From an uncultured Cryptobacterium sp. (GTDB lineage: Bacteria; Actinomycetota; Coriobacteriia; Coriobacteriales; Eggerthellaceae), in the NCBI GenBank assembly GCA_900554685.1, contig USIG01000010.1, forward strand, positions 1 through 26,691: a DNA stretch of 26,691 nucleotides. The letters run 5' to 3'. How positions within the stretch are numbered: position 1 is the stretch's first letter; each line of letters starts with the position of its first letter. The notes beneath the pieces were generated by a model. The model was not told the origin of the DNA, ran no database searches, and saw only the letters and a list, made by a program, of their open reading frames with translations. A program made the position numbers and the translations under genes. Positions 7,893-14,648 of the stretch are shown one piece after another.

Positions 7893-7946
7893 AATAAGAA
7901 ACACGCCATCTCCACCCTCTCTCCTAACAATGGCGTGTTTCTTATT
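7893..7946 (+). terminator. Strong intrinsic terminator of the CoA-transferase/MFS cluster
   Basis: A perfect 17-bp stem pairs AATAAGAAACACGCCAT (7893-7909) with ATGGCGTGTTTCTTATT (7930-7946), with a 20-nt loop and a T-rich 3' side running into TTTT. A smaller hairpin, GCGAC/GTCGC (7871-7886), lies just upstream. This marks the end of the cluster that starts at 3397. Confidence 0.88.
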
Positions 7947-8114
7947 TTGCGGTACAAGGTGTCAACCTCTATACTGAAACGAAATGCAAAATATAAGATC
8001 TGTTTGCTTGCTACCTTATGCCCCTGCGTTCTATTGATTAGCACAGAGATAAACCGCTAGCACAAAACCGTGCAAACAGTTCTTATAAAGTTCGCACAGA
8101 CGAAAGGAAGCATA

Positions 8115-9404
8115 ATGCCCACGTACGCGGAAATGGGAAAAGAAGAGCTCACGACGCTCAAAACCGCACTTACCGAAGAATACGAAACCTATCGCGCTCA
8201 GGGTCTTTCCCTGAACATGGCTCGCGGCAAGCCCGGCACTGACCAGCTTGATTTAAGCATGCCCTTGCTCGACATCCTTTCTTCACAGGACGCCTGCAAA
8301 GCTGCTGATGGTACCGATATTCGTAACTATGGCGTTGTCGATGGTCTGCCCGAGGCAAAAGAACTTATGGCCACTATGCTCGATGACAAGCCTGAAAACA
8401 CTATCGTATTTGGTAATTCCAGCTTGAACATAATGTATGACACCGTAATGCGTTGCTGGGTATTCGGCACCCTTGGCTCAACACCTTGGAGCAAGCTTGA
8501 TTCTGTAAAATTCGTATGCCCTGTTCCTGGTTATGATCGCCACTTTGGCGTAACAGAAGCCTTTGGAATCGAAATGGTCACCGTTGCCATGAACGAAGAC
8601 GGTCCCGACATGGATGCCGTAGAAGAACTGGTAGCAAACGATTCTTCCTTTAAGGGTATTTGGTGCGTACCTAAGTATTCCAACCCTGGTGGCGTTACTT
8701 ATTCAGACGAAGTAGTTCGCCGTCTTGCTTCCATGAAATGCGCTGCAGAAGATTTCCGTATTTTCTGGGACAATGCTTATGCAGTTCATCATCTCTATGA
8801 CGACCCAGCAAACCAGGATCAGCTTCTTGATATTGCAAAAGCATGCGAAGAAGCAGGTAACCCCAATCGCTACTTTAAGTTTGCTTCCACTTCCAAGGTA
8901 ACATTCCCTGGTGCTGGCCTTGCAGCAATGGCCGCAAGTGAGGAAAACATTGCTGAAATTAAAAAGCGCATGGGCGTTCAAACCATCGGACACGATAAAC
9001 TCAATCAACTCCGTCACGTTCGCTTCCTGAAAGACGCTGAAGGTATTGCAGCCCACATGGCAAAGCACGCCGCTATTTTGCGTCCAAAGTTCGAATTAGT
9101 ATTAAAGCTCTTATCCGAAGGCCTAAACGGAACCGGTTGCGGATCTTGGAGCAACCCTCGCGGCGGTTACTTCATTTCTTTTGATGCACCTGCCGGTACT
9201 GCAAAGCGCATTGTTTCACTTGCAAAAGAAGCAGGTGTAACTATGACTGGCGCTGGAGCAACCTATCCTTACAAAAACGATCCAAAGGATTCAAATATCC
9301 GTATTGCTCCTACCCTTCCTCCTCTTGATGAACTTGAAGCAGCAATGAAGGTGTTCGTTTGCTGTGTAAAGCTTGCTACCGTCGAAAAGCTTCTTGAAGC
9401 ATAA
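8115..9404 (+). CDS. Aminotransferase, aspartate aminotransferase subgroup Ic-like
   Basis: A 429-residue PLP-dependent fold-type I aminotransferase. The start at 8115 follows GAAAGGAAG and gives the normal N-terminus; the earlier in-frame start lacks a ribosome site. The segment LSLNMARGKPGTDQLDLS is characteristic of the actinobacterial AspT-type enzymes (subgroup Ic), which transfer the amino group of aspartate or glutamate. Expected active-site features are visible: SNPGG (Asn190), FWDNAYAVHHL (Asp219, Tyr222), the PLP lysine in STSKVTFPGAG (Lys261) and an Arg in NIRIAPTLPP near the C-terminus for the substrate carboxylate. It is separated from the upstream cluster by a strong terminator, so a functional link to it is not implied. 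Substrate range cannot be settled from sequence. Confidence 0.9.
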   Translation: MPTYAEMGKEELTTLKTALTEEYETYRAQGLSLNMARGKPGTDQLDLSMPLLDILSSQDACKAADGTDIRNYGVVDGLPEAKELMATMLDDKPENTIVFGNSSLNIMYDTVMRCWVFGTLGSTPWSKLDSVKFVCPVPGYDRHFGVTEAFGIEMVTVAMNEDGPDMDAVEELVANDSSFKGIWCVPKYSNPGGVTYSDEVVRRLASMKCAAEDFRIFWDNAYAVHHLYDDPANQDQLLDIAKACEEAGNPNRYFKFASTSKVTFPGAGLAAMAASEENIAEIKKRMGVQTIGHDKLNQLRHVRFLKDAEGIAAHMAKHAAILRPKFELVLKLLSEGLNGTGCGSWSNPRGGYFISFDAPAGTAKRIVSLAKEAGVTMTGAGATYPYKNDPKDSNIRIAPTLPPLDELEAAMKVFVCCVKLATVEKLLEA

Positions 9405-9464
9405 GCCATCCCTTAGAGCTTATAGCTTTCATAAGGTGTTCAATCCGATACAAGCGCAGATGTC

Positions 9465-9492
9465 CATGCCTCCCGCTGAAGTGGGAGGCATG
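9465..9492. other. Near-perfect hairpin between aminotransferase and HD gene
   Basis: CATGCCTCCC (9465-9474) pairs with GGGAGGCATG (9483-9492). A G-T and a C-G pair extend the stem to about 12 bp with a TGAA loop. No T tract follows in either direction, so it is not a standard intrinsic terminator. The 3' arm ends eight bases before the AAGGGGAC ribosome-binding site of the HD gene. Confidence 0.7.
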
Positions 9493-9516
9493 CGAATTAA
9501 AAGGGGACGTTCTTAT

Positions 9517-10314
9517 ATGCATATTGATTGCGAGCAGGCAAAACAAACCTTTTTAGACTATGTCTTTTCATTTGATACATCCAATCCCCGCATAGCACTC
9601 AAGCTTGACCATTCTTTGCGCGTTGCCGAAACAAGTAGAAAAATCGCTCAAAGCGAAGCATTATCTCAACAGGACTGCGACCTCGCATGGCTTATTGGAC
9701 TTCTGCACGATATTGGACGCTTTGAGCAGCTGCGACGCTGGAACACCTTTTCCGATGCTCAATCAACCAGCCATGCTGATTTAAGCGTTGCCGTGCTTTT
9801 CGATGAAACAAAGCCTTGTTTGCTTCGTTCTTTTTGCAAGGATTCCGCCGAAGACGATCTTATCCGAACCGCAATTCAACTCCACAGCGTCTTTCATTTG
9901 TCAGAAAACCTTTCAAGTCGTACCAGATTATTCTGCGATCTTGTCCGCGATGCCGACAAATTAGACATTATGGGCACCATTCAAAACAGCGATCCCATGA
10001 CCATAATGAATTACTCAGAGCAAGAGCTTGTTACAAGCAAGCTATCTCCTGAAGTAAAGAACGCCTTTTTCGAGCGCAGGTGCATCAAAAAAGAAGAACG
10101 CCACTACCCTGCCGATTTCGTTATTGGTTTTATTTGCTTTATTTTCGAACTAAAATTTTCTGAAAGCTTTCGTATTGCCCTTAAAAATAACGACGCACTT
10201 GAGCTTGCGACCAAACCTTTTGGAATAACCCTGAAGTTCACCAATCCCGACACAAAAGATTTTTTTGAAATCGTCGCAAAACAAGTAAAAGAATTTTTAG
10301 CAATCAAGGCCTAG
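9517..10314 (+). CDS. HD-domain metal-dependent phosphohydrolase
   Basis: A 265-residue HD-superfamily protein. The start at 9517 follows AAGGGGAC; an alternative start far upstream would overlap the aminotransferase gene and read through the hairpin. Metal ligands are in order: His32 (KLDHSLRVAE), His64-Asp65 (GLLHDIGR), His86 (SHADLS), His123 (IQLHSVF) and Asp146 (VRDADKLD). The arrangement H...HD...H...H...D suggests a binuclear metal centre acting on phosphomonoesters or phosphodiesters, perhaps of nucleotides. The C-terminal third (after about residue 155) is specific to this subfamily. Its 3' end overlaps the convergent Sel1-like gene by 18 bases. The substrate is unknown. Confidence 0.85.
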   Translation: MHIDCEQAKQTFLDYVFSFDTSNPRIALKLDHSLRVAETSRKIAQSEALSQQDCDLAWLIGLLHDIGRFEQLRRWNTFSDAQSTSHADLSVAVLFDETKPCLLRSFCKDSAEDDLIRTAIQLHSVFHLSENLSSRTRLFCDLVRDADKLDIMGTIQNSDPMTIMNYSEQELVTSKLSPEVKNAFFERRCIKKEERHYPADFVIGFICFIFELKFSESFRIALKNNDALELATKPFGITLKFTNPDTKDFFEIVAKQVKEFLAIKA

Positions 10315-10992
10315 TTGTCTTGCTTGCTCAAAACAAAAACTTGCCTTTTCTCTGTTCTGAGTACATCCCAAGCCTATTTGATATAAATAGCCCAAACGAA
10401 ACCACACCGCATCAAGCTGCGACACAAGGAGAGGATCAGCCTGTATACAATGGGAAAGAAGTGTGAAGCAGTGTGCCATATCCCCTGGTTGCGCCTTGCG
10501 AATTTGCCATTTTGACCACAGCACAAACGATAGATATTTTTCTGTTTCAATATCACTTCCGTAAAGATCACATACGCGCTTAAGGCATCGTTCCGCCTGC
10601 ACAAGAAAGTCGTCGCACGCTCCCTGGATATAGGAAAGATAGCACCAAATTCCTAACTCTTTAAACAGAAGACGCTCTCTTGATTGCGCTCGTAGAAAAG
10701 TGTTCATATCAGAGGTGTTTAAGCAGATGTCCTGCCTTTGAGACATTCTTTTAGGTTGCTCACTCAAACCAATTTGTTTGGCGACCTGCTTTTGCCTCTC
10801 CCGTTTTTGTCTTTCTTGCTTTTGCCTCTCTAGAACAGATGCAAGATTCCATACCAACAAAAGAGCAAAGCCTATTCCAAAGGTAGCACGTTGCTTTCGT
10901 GCATAAAGCACAAGAGCTTCAGTATCTTGAGAGGCACTTGATATAACAAGAGCAGGTTCTTGTTTGAACTCAACCATAATCGCTCTTTTCAC
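10297..10992 (-). CDS. Membrane-anchored coiled-coil / Sel1-like repeat protein
   Basis: A 231-residue protein of unknown function. It has a short N-terminal part, one hydrophobic segment (about residues 37-53), a charged pentapeptide-repeat stretch (ERQKQERQKRERQKQ, 55-69) likely to be helical or coiled-coil, a cysteine-rich middle and a C-terminal Sel1-like repeat (WFRLGYLYQIGLG followed by EKASFCFEQARQLG, about 197-228). Sel1 repeats are alpha/alpha units that bind partner proteins. The listed start is GTG (10990-10992), with GAGAGG very close to it; an in-frame ATG at 10975-10977 is an alternative. It lies 67 bases after the 69-residue gene and probably shares its promoter. It may be an effector controlled by the adjacent CI-like repressor, which is inference. 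Confidence 0.75.
   Translation of the reverse strand: MKRAIMVEFKQEPALVISSASQDTEALVLYARKQRATFGIGFALLLVWNLASVLERQKQERQKRERQKQVAKQIGLSEQPKRMSQRQDICLNTSDMNTFLRAQSRERLLFKELGIWCYLSYIQGACDDFLVQAERCLKRVCDLYGSDIETEKYLSFVLWSKWQIRKAQPGDMAHCFTLLSHCIQADPLLVSQLDAVWFRLGYLYQIGLGCTQNREKASFCFEQARQLGLDC
10786..10830 (-). repeat. In-gene 15-bp (five-codon) tandem repeat
   Basis: Three successive five-codon units encode ERQKQ, ERQKR and ERQKQ. The outer units share GCTTTTGCCTCTC on the plus strand (10788-10800 and 10818-10830), exactly 30 bp apart. The copy number could vary between strains and would lengthen or shorten the charged helix after the membrane segment. Confidence 0.75.
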
Positions 10993-11059
10993 CTCTCAAT
11001 CAAAGCCTGCAAGCACTTGAAACAGGCTTAGCATGGTAACACAACACCTTAGGTGTTTT

Positions 11060-11269
11060 TCAAGGCTTAAATTCACAAAGCGCATTCCATGCAACCCGCT
11101 TTGCGGCAGGACTAAACAAATTCATCAGGACACGAAGTTCATTGAGGGTAAGTGTTCCGGGATTTTCTTCTTTATCGAGAAAAACATCACTTGATTGGTA
11201 CAAAGCTTGACAACAATCCTCCACTGTCAGATCAGACAATATTCGGGCCTGTTCGAGCCAGCTTTGCAT
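11060..11269 (-). CDS. Small protein, possible degenerate XRE/Cro-like HTH
   Basis: A 69-residue protein starting MQSWLEQARILSDLTVEDCC, with AGGGGAG eight bases before the ATG. The spacing of LTVEDCCQALYQSSDVFLD, then EENPGTLTLNELRVLMNLF, resembles the helices of an XRE/Cro-type HTH domain (LT-x-E-x-x-A...E-x-x-x-P-x-x-x-T-L...L), though the recognition helix is not convincing. It is transcribed divergently from the CI/LexA-like gene at 11370, with two operators between them, and upstream of the Sel1-like gene. By analogy with cI/cro it may be the opposing regulator, but it could equally be an unrelated small protein. The coding call is fair; the function is a guess. Confidence 0.65.
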   Translation of the reverse strand: MQSWLEQARILSDLTVEDCCQALYQSSDVFLDKEENPGTLTLNELRVLMNLFSPAAKRVAWNALCEFKP

Positions 11270-11292
11270 ATCTCATCTCCCCTAACGCTCTT

Positions 11293-11325
11293 TTACCAGT
11301 TTAACTGGTAATGCCCTTGTGTCAA
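11293..11325 (-). promoter_or_regulatory. Minus-strand promoter with operator 1
   Basis: Read on the minus strand, TTGACA (11320-11325) and TAAACT (11298-11303) are separated by 16 bp and lie just upstream of the 69-residue gene. The 19-bp palindrome TTACCAGTTTAACTGGTAA (11293-11311) covers the -10 region. Its half-sites TACCA and TGGTA are separated by 7 bp (11294-11310). A bound repressor would block this promoter. Confidence 0.7.
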
Positions 11326-11355
11326 TTTGACGTACCAGTTCATTTGGTAGAATTT
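11321..11355 (+). promoter_or_regulatory. Plus-strand promoter with operator 2
   Basis: A second copy of TACCA-N7-TGGTA (11333-11349) has the same spacing as operator 1, 39 bp away. It starts directly after TTGACG (11327-11332) and overlaps TAGAAT (11348-11353), a -10 match with a short 15-bp spacer. A separate palindrome, GTCAATTTGAC (11321-11331), sits between the two operators. The likely transcription start is very near the ATG at 11370, so the mRNA leader would be short. Confidence 0.6.
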
Positions 11356-11369
11356 CCGTGAGGTAATCC

Positions 11370-12038
11370 ATGCAGAACTTCATTGGTGACAACATACGCG
11401 CGCTTCGTATCAATAAAGGCCTATCACAAACTGAATTCGCCAAAATTGCGGGCGTTAGTCAGAGTGCTATATCCGCTTGGGAGCGCGGAGAAAGTACACC
11501 TCATGCCCAAAATGTTCAGTCCATCATTGAGGCAATTCCCGAGCTGGTTCCCGACGATATCATGAGCGAAGAACTCGGATATGCAAAGAAGATTCTTTTG
11601 CAAGCAAACACGCGTAGAGAAAGCGTTGTCGATATCCCTCTTTTTGGCTCTATTGCCGCAGGAGAGCCGCTAGAAATGCTAGCTAACGACGAGCTGTATC
11701 CGCTTCCATCATCCATCTATCACAAACATCCCAAGGCTTTCTATTTGAAAGTTGAAGGCGAATCGATGAATCGCGTGCTTCCCAACGAAAGCTACGCTCT
11801 AATTGATCCCGCGCTCCGAGAACTCCATGAAGGCAACGTATACGCCGTAAGCGTTGATAATTGCACCGCCACGATAAAACGAATCCATATTCTTGATGAT
11901 GGCATTGCGCTTATGCCCGATTCTTTTGATCCAACCTTTAAACCCGCCGTATTCAATAATTCAAGCAAGACAGCTCATACCTTGCGAATACTCGGACAAG
12001 TCGTTTGGTATACCGTTCCCTATGGACGAACGATCTAG
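11370..12038 (+). CDS. CI/LexA-like repressor: XRE HTH plus S24 autoprotease
   Basis: A 222-residue regulator. Residues about 6-55 form an XRE-type HTH (IRALRINKGLSQTEFAKIAG, then SQSAISAWERGEST). The C-terminal half is a peptidase S24 (LexA/UmuD/CI) domain: cleavage-site Ala97-Gly98 in SIAAGEP, catalytic Ser132 in VEGESMNRVLP and Lys170 in ATIKRIH. Such repressors cut themselves when RecA filaments form after DNA damage, although other triggers are known. The ATG follows GTGAGG. Two identical-geometry operators in the promoter region strongly suggest that it represses both itself and the divergent operon. It is too short and HTH-type to be the genome's ordinary LexA, whose HTH is winged. It may be a domesticated phage-type repressor, although no phage genes are nearby. 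Confidence 0.9.
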   Translation: MQNFIGDNIRALRINKGLSQTEFAKIAGVSQSAISAWERGESTPHAQNVQSIIEAIPELVPDDIMSEELGYAKKILLQANTRRESVVDIPLFGSIAAGEPLEMLANDELYPLPSSIYHKHPKAFYLKVEGESMNRVLPNESYALIDPALRELHEGNVYAVSVDNCTATIKRIHILDDGIALMPDSFDPTFKPAVFNNSSKTAHTLRILGQVVWYTVPYGRTI

Positions 12039-12072
12039 TTTTATGCGTTGTTGTCTCTCGTTTTGCGTTTTG

Positions 12073-12765
12073 TTATCTAGGCATTGCTGCAGCAATCGCC
12101 GCTGGTAAATCAGCAGGCTTCAAAGCCCAGGCATCTACCTGATCAAGCTCCCCAGCGCGTCCAAAACCAAAAGCGCATCCAACAAATGGAATTCCCGCAC
12201 GTTGAGCTACTTCCTGATCATGAAAGCGATCACCAACCATCGCTTGCGGCAACGCATGCCTGTTTGATACGCGTTGAAATATCTCCCATTTAGGAATGTC
12301 ATGAAATGCTTCCGCGCAATAATAAGCACTAAACCACTGATCAAGATCAAAATTAGCGCGGTGCACCTCGCAATATGCTGTGCGGCAATTACTTAAAAAG
12401 GCGAGATCATATCCCTGGTTTTTAATCTCAGTAAGCGCCTCGGGTATGCCTTGGAACAGCTTTGCTTCACCGCGTTCGGTGCGACTGTCCATTTCGTAGC
12501 CCACAATTTCAGCAGCCTTGCGCCATACCTTTTCAGGAAGATCGGGAGCAAAGGTCGTCCACATATCCTCAACGGTAAACCCAAGCCATTGACTTATCCA
12601 GGCATCACTAAATTCTTGAGGCTTCTTGTAGCCTTGTTCCACCAACCAGGCATATGCCCTCCGAAAAGCGGGACCATAAATCGCCATACTGTCGTGAAGG
12701 GTGCCGTCAAAATCGAAAAAGATTGTTCCTTTAGTTTCTGTAGGAGATTTCGTAAAAGACGTCAT
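12073..12765 (-). CDS. HAD-superfamily phosphatase (phosphoglycolate phosphatase-like)
   Basis: A 230-residue HAD hydrolase with all four motifs: motif I FFDFDGTLHDS (nucleophile Asp18, acid/base Asp20), motif II LSNC (Ser125), motif III Lys159 and motif IV VGDRFHD (Asp179, Asp183). A helical cap lies between motifs I and II (residues about 25-105), typical of subfamily I enzymes such as phosphoglycolate phosphatase. The ATG is the only usable start. It sits inside a 20-bp tandem duplication that also holds the stop codon of the upstream reductase gene, and an AGGT in the duplicated unit is its only ribosome-site candidate. It is convergent with the repressor gene, with no clear terminator in the 34-bp gap. 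Likely roles are repair or salvage of small phosphates; the substrate is not determined. Confidence 0.87.
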   Translation of the reverse strand: MTSFTKSPTETKGTIFFDFDGTLHDSMAIYGPAFRRAYAWLVEQGYKKPQEFSDAWISQWLGFTVEDMWTTFAPDLPEKVWRKAAEIVGYEMDSRTERGEAKLFQGIPEALTEIKNQGYDLAFLSNCRTAYCEVHRANFDLDQWFSAYYCAEAFHDIPKWEIFQRVSNRHALPQAMVGDRFHDQEVAQRAGIPFVGCAFGFGRAGELDQVDAWALKPADLPAAIAAAMPR

Positions 12766-12800
12766 TATCTGATACCTAATGTCATTATTTGATACCTAAT
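12761..12800. repeat. 20-bp tandem duplication at the reductase/HAD gene junction
   Basis: Two adjacent 20-bp units, gtcattatctgatacctaat (12761-12780) and gtcattatttgatacctaat (12781-12800), differ at one base. The right-hand unit encodes the last codons and stop of the reductase; the left-hand unit supplies the AGGT and ATG of the HAD gene. Confidence 0.95.
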
Positions 12801-13795
12801 TCTTCAAAGGCTTTCTTTGCCCAAAGGGAGTCCTTTAATACCGCACGTCCCACGCCAATCAAGTCAGCCTTGCCCTCTTCAAGCAATTCTTCTGCTGCCT
12901 TGCCCGTGCGAACACCTCCGGTAAGAATGGCAGGAACCGAAACAGCTTCACGAATAGCGCTCGACTCTTTGCCAAAATAGCCTGGCTCTTTAGACCCATT
13001 TCCTCGATACCCGCATAAACCACCAGAAATATCCAGCAAATCGATACCTGCTTGCTCGAAGATTTTGCCCGCACAAACCGCATCTTCCAGCGTCGAGCCG
13101 CCTTCTTGATAGTCACACGCACCCAATCGAAGTGCCACCAAAAAATCTTGCCCAACTTCTTTACGTACGGCTTTAATGACTTCGCAATGCAAACGAGTAC
13201 GCCCGCTTATGATAGAGCCACAATAAGCGTCTTCACGTTTATTCGAAAGCGGAGAATAAAACTGGTTAAGCAAATACCCATGAGCTGAATGGATTTCCAC
13301 GCCATCGTAACCCGCTTCTTTTACACGTCGTGCTGCTGCAGCAAAATCGGATATTACCTTATCTATTTCAGACTGAGTCATCGTATGCGCCGAAACGGCT
13401 TCGCCCCGTGATGTGGTATAAGCCATCGCACTAGGAGCAGGAGCAGTAAGAGAACCGTCCAAGGCGCTTATAGCCTTTCCTCCTGCATGATTTATCTGTG
13501 CTAGCACCTTTGAACCATTTCGATGAATAGTCTCAACGAGCTTGCGTAATCCGTTAATATCTTCGTCTTTGGAAAGAGATACCTGCCCGACGCTTGCCTG
13601 ACCCTCTTTACTGATATAGCTATGTTCAGTAATCACCAGCCCAAAAAAGCCGCCTTCTGTTTTCTCGTGATAATAATCGCAGAGACTTTGGCTTACTTGT
13701 CCCTCACCTTGAGACTTTTCCGTAGCCATAGGAGGCAACACAAGACGATTATGAAGTTTCATAGTCCTGAGAGAAAGTGGCTGATCAAGCAACAT
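12785..13795 (-). CDS. NADH:flavin oxidoreductase, old yellow enzyme family
   Basis: A 336-residue FMN-dependent TIM-barrel oxidoreductase. The start at 13795 follows AGAGGAG and gives MLLDQPLSLRTMKLHNRLVL, the family N-terminus; a longer in-frame extension upstream is not conserved-looking and crosses the likely ribosome site. The hallmark VEIHSAHGYLLNQFYSP carries His169 and His172, which hold the oxygen of the enone or other substrate. AQINHAGGKA and LTGGVRTG also fit FMN binding. It lacks the C-terminal FeS/NADH domain of 2,4-dienoyl-CoA reductase and bile-acid BaiCD-type enzymes, so it is a single-domain enzyme. The YqjM-type cysteine (PMC) is replaced (PPMATEKS). It probably reduces activated C=C bonds; the substrate is unknown. 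It is co-transcribed with the HAD gene. Confidence 0.9.
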   Translation of the reverse strand: MLLDQPLSLRTMKLHNRLVLPPMATEKSQGEGQVSQSLCDYYHEKTEGGFFGLVITEHSYISKEGQASVGQVSLSKDEDINGLRKLVETIHRNGSKVLAQINHAGGKAISALDGSLTAPAPSAMAYTTSRGEAVSAHTMTQSEIDKVISDFAAAARRVKEAGYDGVEIHSAHGYLLNQFYSPLSNKREDAYCGSIISGRTRLHCEVIKAVRKEVGQDFLVALRLGACDYQEGGSTLEDAVCAGKIFEQAGIDLLDISGGLCGYRGNGSKEPGYFGKESSAIREAVSVPAILTGGVRTGKAAEELLEEGKADLIGVGRAVLKDSLWAKKAFEELGIK

Positions 13796-13865
13796 AGTGG
13801 CTCCTCTACCTAACGTATTGAAGTTACGTTGTAAAGCATAACGGTTTATTGTGAACCTCTCATGC

Positions 13866-13923
13866 AAAAAAGAGTGCCTATACAAAACTGCAATGCTGAG
13901 ACACTCTTTTTGCTTACCGTATA
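13866..13923 (-). terminator. Intrinsic terminator of the riboflavin operon
   Basis: AAAAAGAGTG (13867-13876) pairs with CACTCTTTTT (13912-13921). Read on the minus strand, it ends in TTTTTTGC about 120 nt after the ribH stop. The symmetric A/T arms mean that it could also stop transcription from the other side. The reductase gene starts just beyond it. Confidence 0.8.
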
Positions 13924-14038
13924 GAGACAAATGCTCTTTCGTAGCACTTGCATTAACTTTTTAGTTTTGCACAAAAACACTGAGCGCAAAAGCACTATAG
14001 CTTACGCAGCGAAAACATACCGCTTACGCTTTAACCGC

Positions 14039-14506
14039 TTACGCTTCGATTTGATGGATAAGATTTACCATCTCAATTGCACTCGTGGCACAGTCGTATC
14101 CCTTATTGCCTGCTTTCGTACCTGCACGCTCAATTGCCTGCTCGATTGTATCGGTGGTTACAACCCCAAACAGTACGGGAATACCGGTTTTAAGACCAAC
14201 CTGAGCAACACCTTTAGCTGCTTCATTGCAAACCAAATCGTAATGAGAAGTTGCACCACGAATAACCGCACCGAGGCAAATTACTGCATCATATTTACCA
14301 GATTCTGCCATCTTTTGAGCGATAAGAGGAATTTCAAATGCGCCGGGAACCCAAGCGACATCCACATCATCTTCCTTAACATCGTGACGAACAAGACCAT
14401 CCATCGCACCTGAAAGAAGTTTCGAGGTAATAAACTCATTAAAACGAGCGGCTACAATACCAACTTTAATATCACGAGAAACAAGCTTACCTTCTAAGGT
14501 CTTCAT
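14039..14506 (-). CDS. ribH: 6,7-dimethyl-8-ribityllumazine synthase
   Basis: A 155-residue lumazine synthase, which joins the RibA/RibD/phosphatase-derived pyrimidine with the RibB product to make the riboflavin precursor. Family motifs are all present: [29 protein letters not shown] (catalytic His88) and [20 protein letters not shown]. The GTKAGN at 129-134 fits the G(T/G)K(A/H)GN motif linked to icosahedral 60-mer capsids rather than pentamers. The ATG follows AAGGAAAGG. A 142-base gap to ribBA contains an AGCAC/GTGCT hairpin and no clear promoter. It is last in the operon under the FMN riboswitch. Confidence 0.97.
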   Translation of the reverse strand: MKTLEGKLVSRDIKVGIVAARFNEFITSKLLSGAMDGLVRHDVKEDDVDVAWVPGAFEIPLIAQKMAESGKYDAVICLGAVIRGATSHYDLVCNEAAKGVAQVGLKTGIPVLFGVVTTDTIEQAIERAGTKAGNKGYDCATSAIEMVNLIHQIEA

Positions 14507-14648
14507 AGATTTTTCCTTTCCTTATAACCTATCGAGCGTTGTGTCCAATACCGATTAGCCAGATAGTTCAACCTCAGTCATATATTTCGCAATTGCCAAA
14601 TCGCATTTGATGTAATTGTTTTAAAGAGCACTGAATTCAAAGCGTGCT

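Noticed and set aside
9373..9516. Upstream extension of the HD protein overlapping the aminotransferase gene
   Set aside because: The extension crosses a strong hairpin, shows no family similarity, and a good ribosome site precedes the ATG at 9517.
11370..12038. Calling the HTH-S24 gene the cell's LexA
   Set aside because: The N-terminal domain is an XRE-type HTH, not the winged LexA DNA-binding domain, and the operators do not resemble actinobacterial SOS boxes.
13796..13930. N-terminal extension of the flavin oxidoreductase
   Set aside because: The extra 45 residues do not resemble the family and would run through the ribosome-binding site AGAGGAG of the start at 13795 and into the riboflavin terminator region.
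13931..14413. Plus-strand 160-residue reading frame over ribH
   Set aside because: It is antisense to an unmistakable lumazine synthase and its composition is that of a shadow frame.
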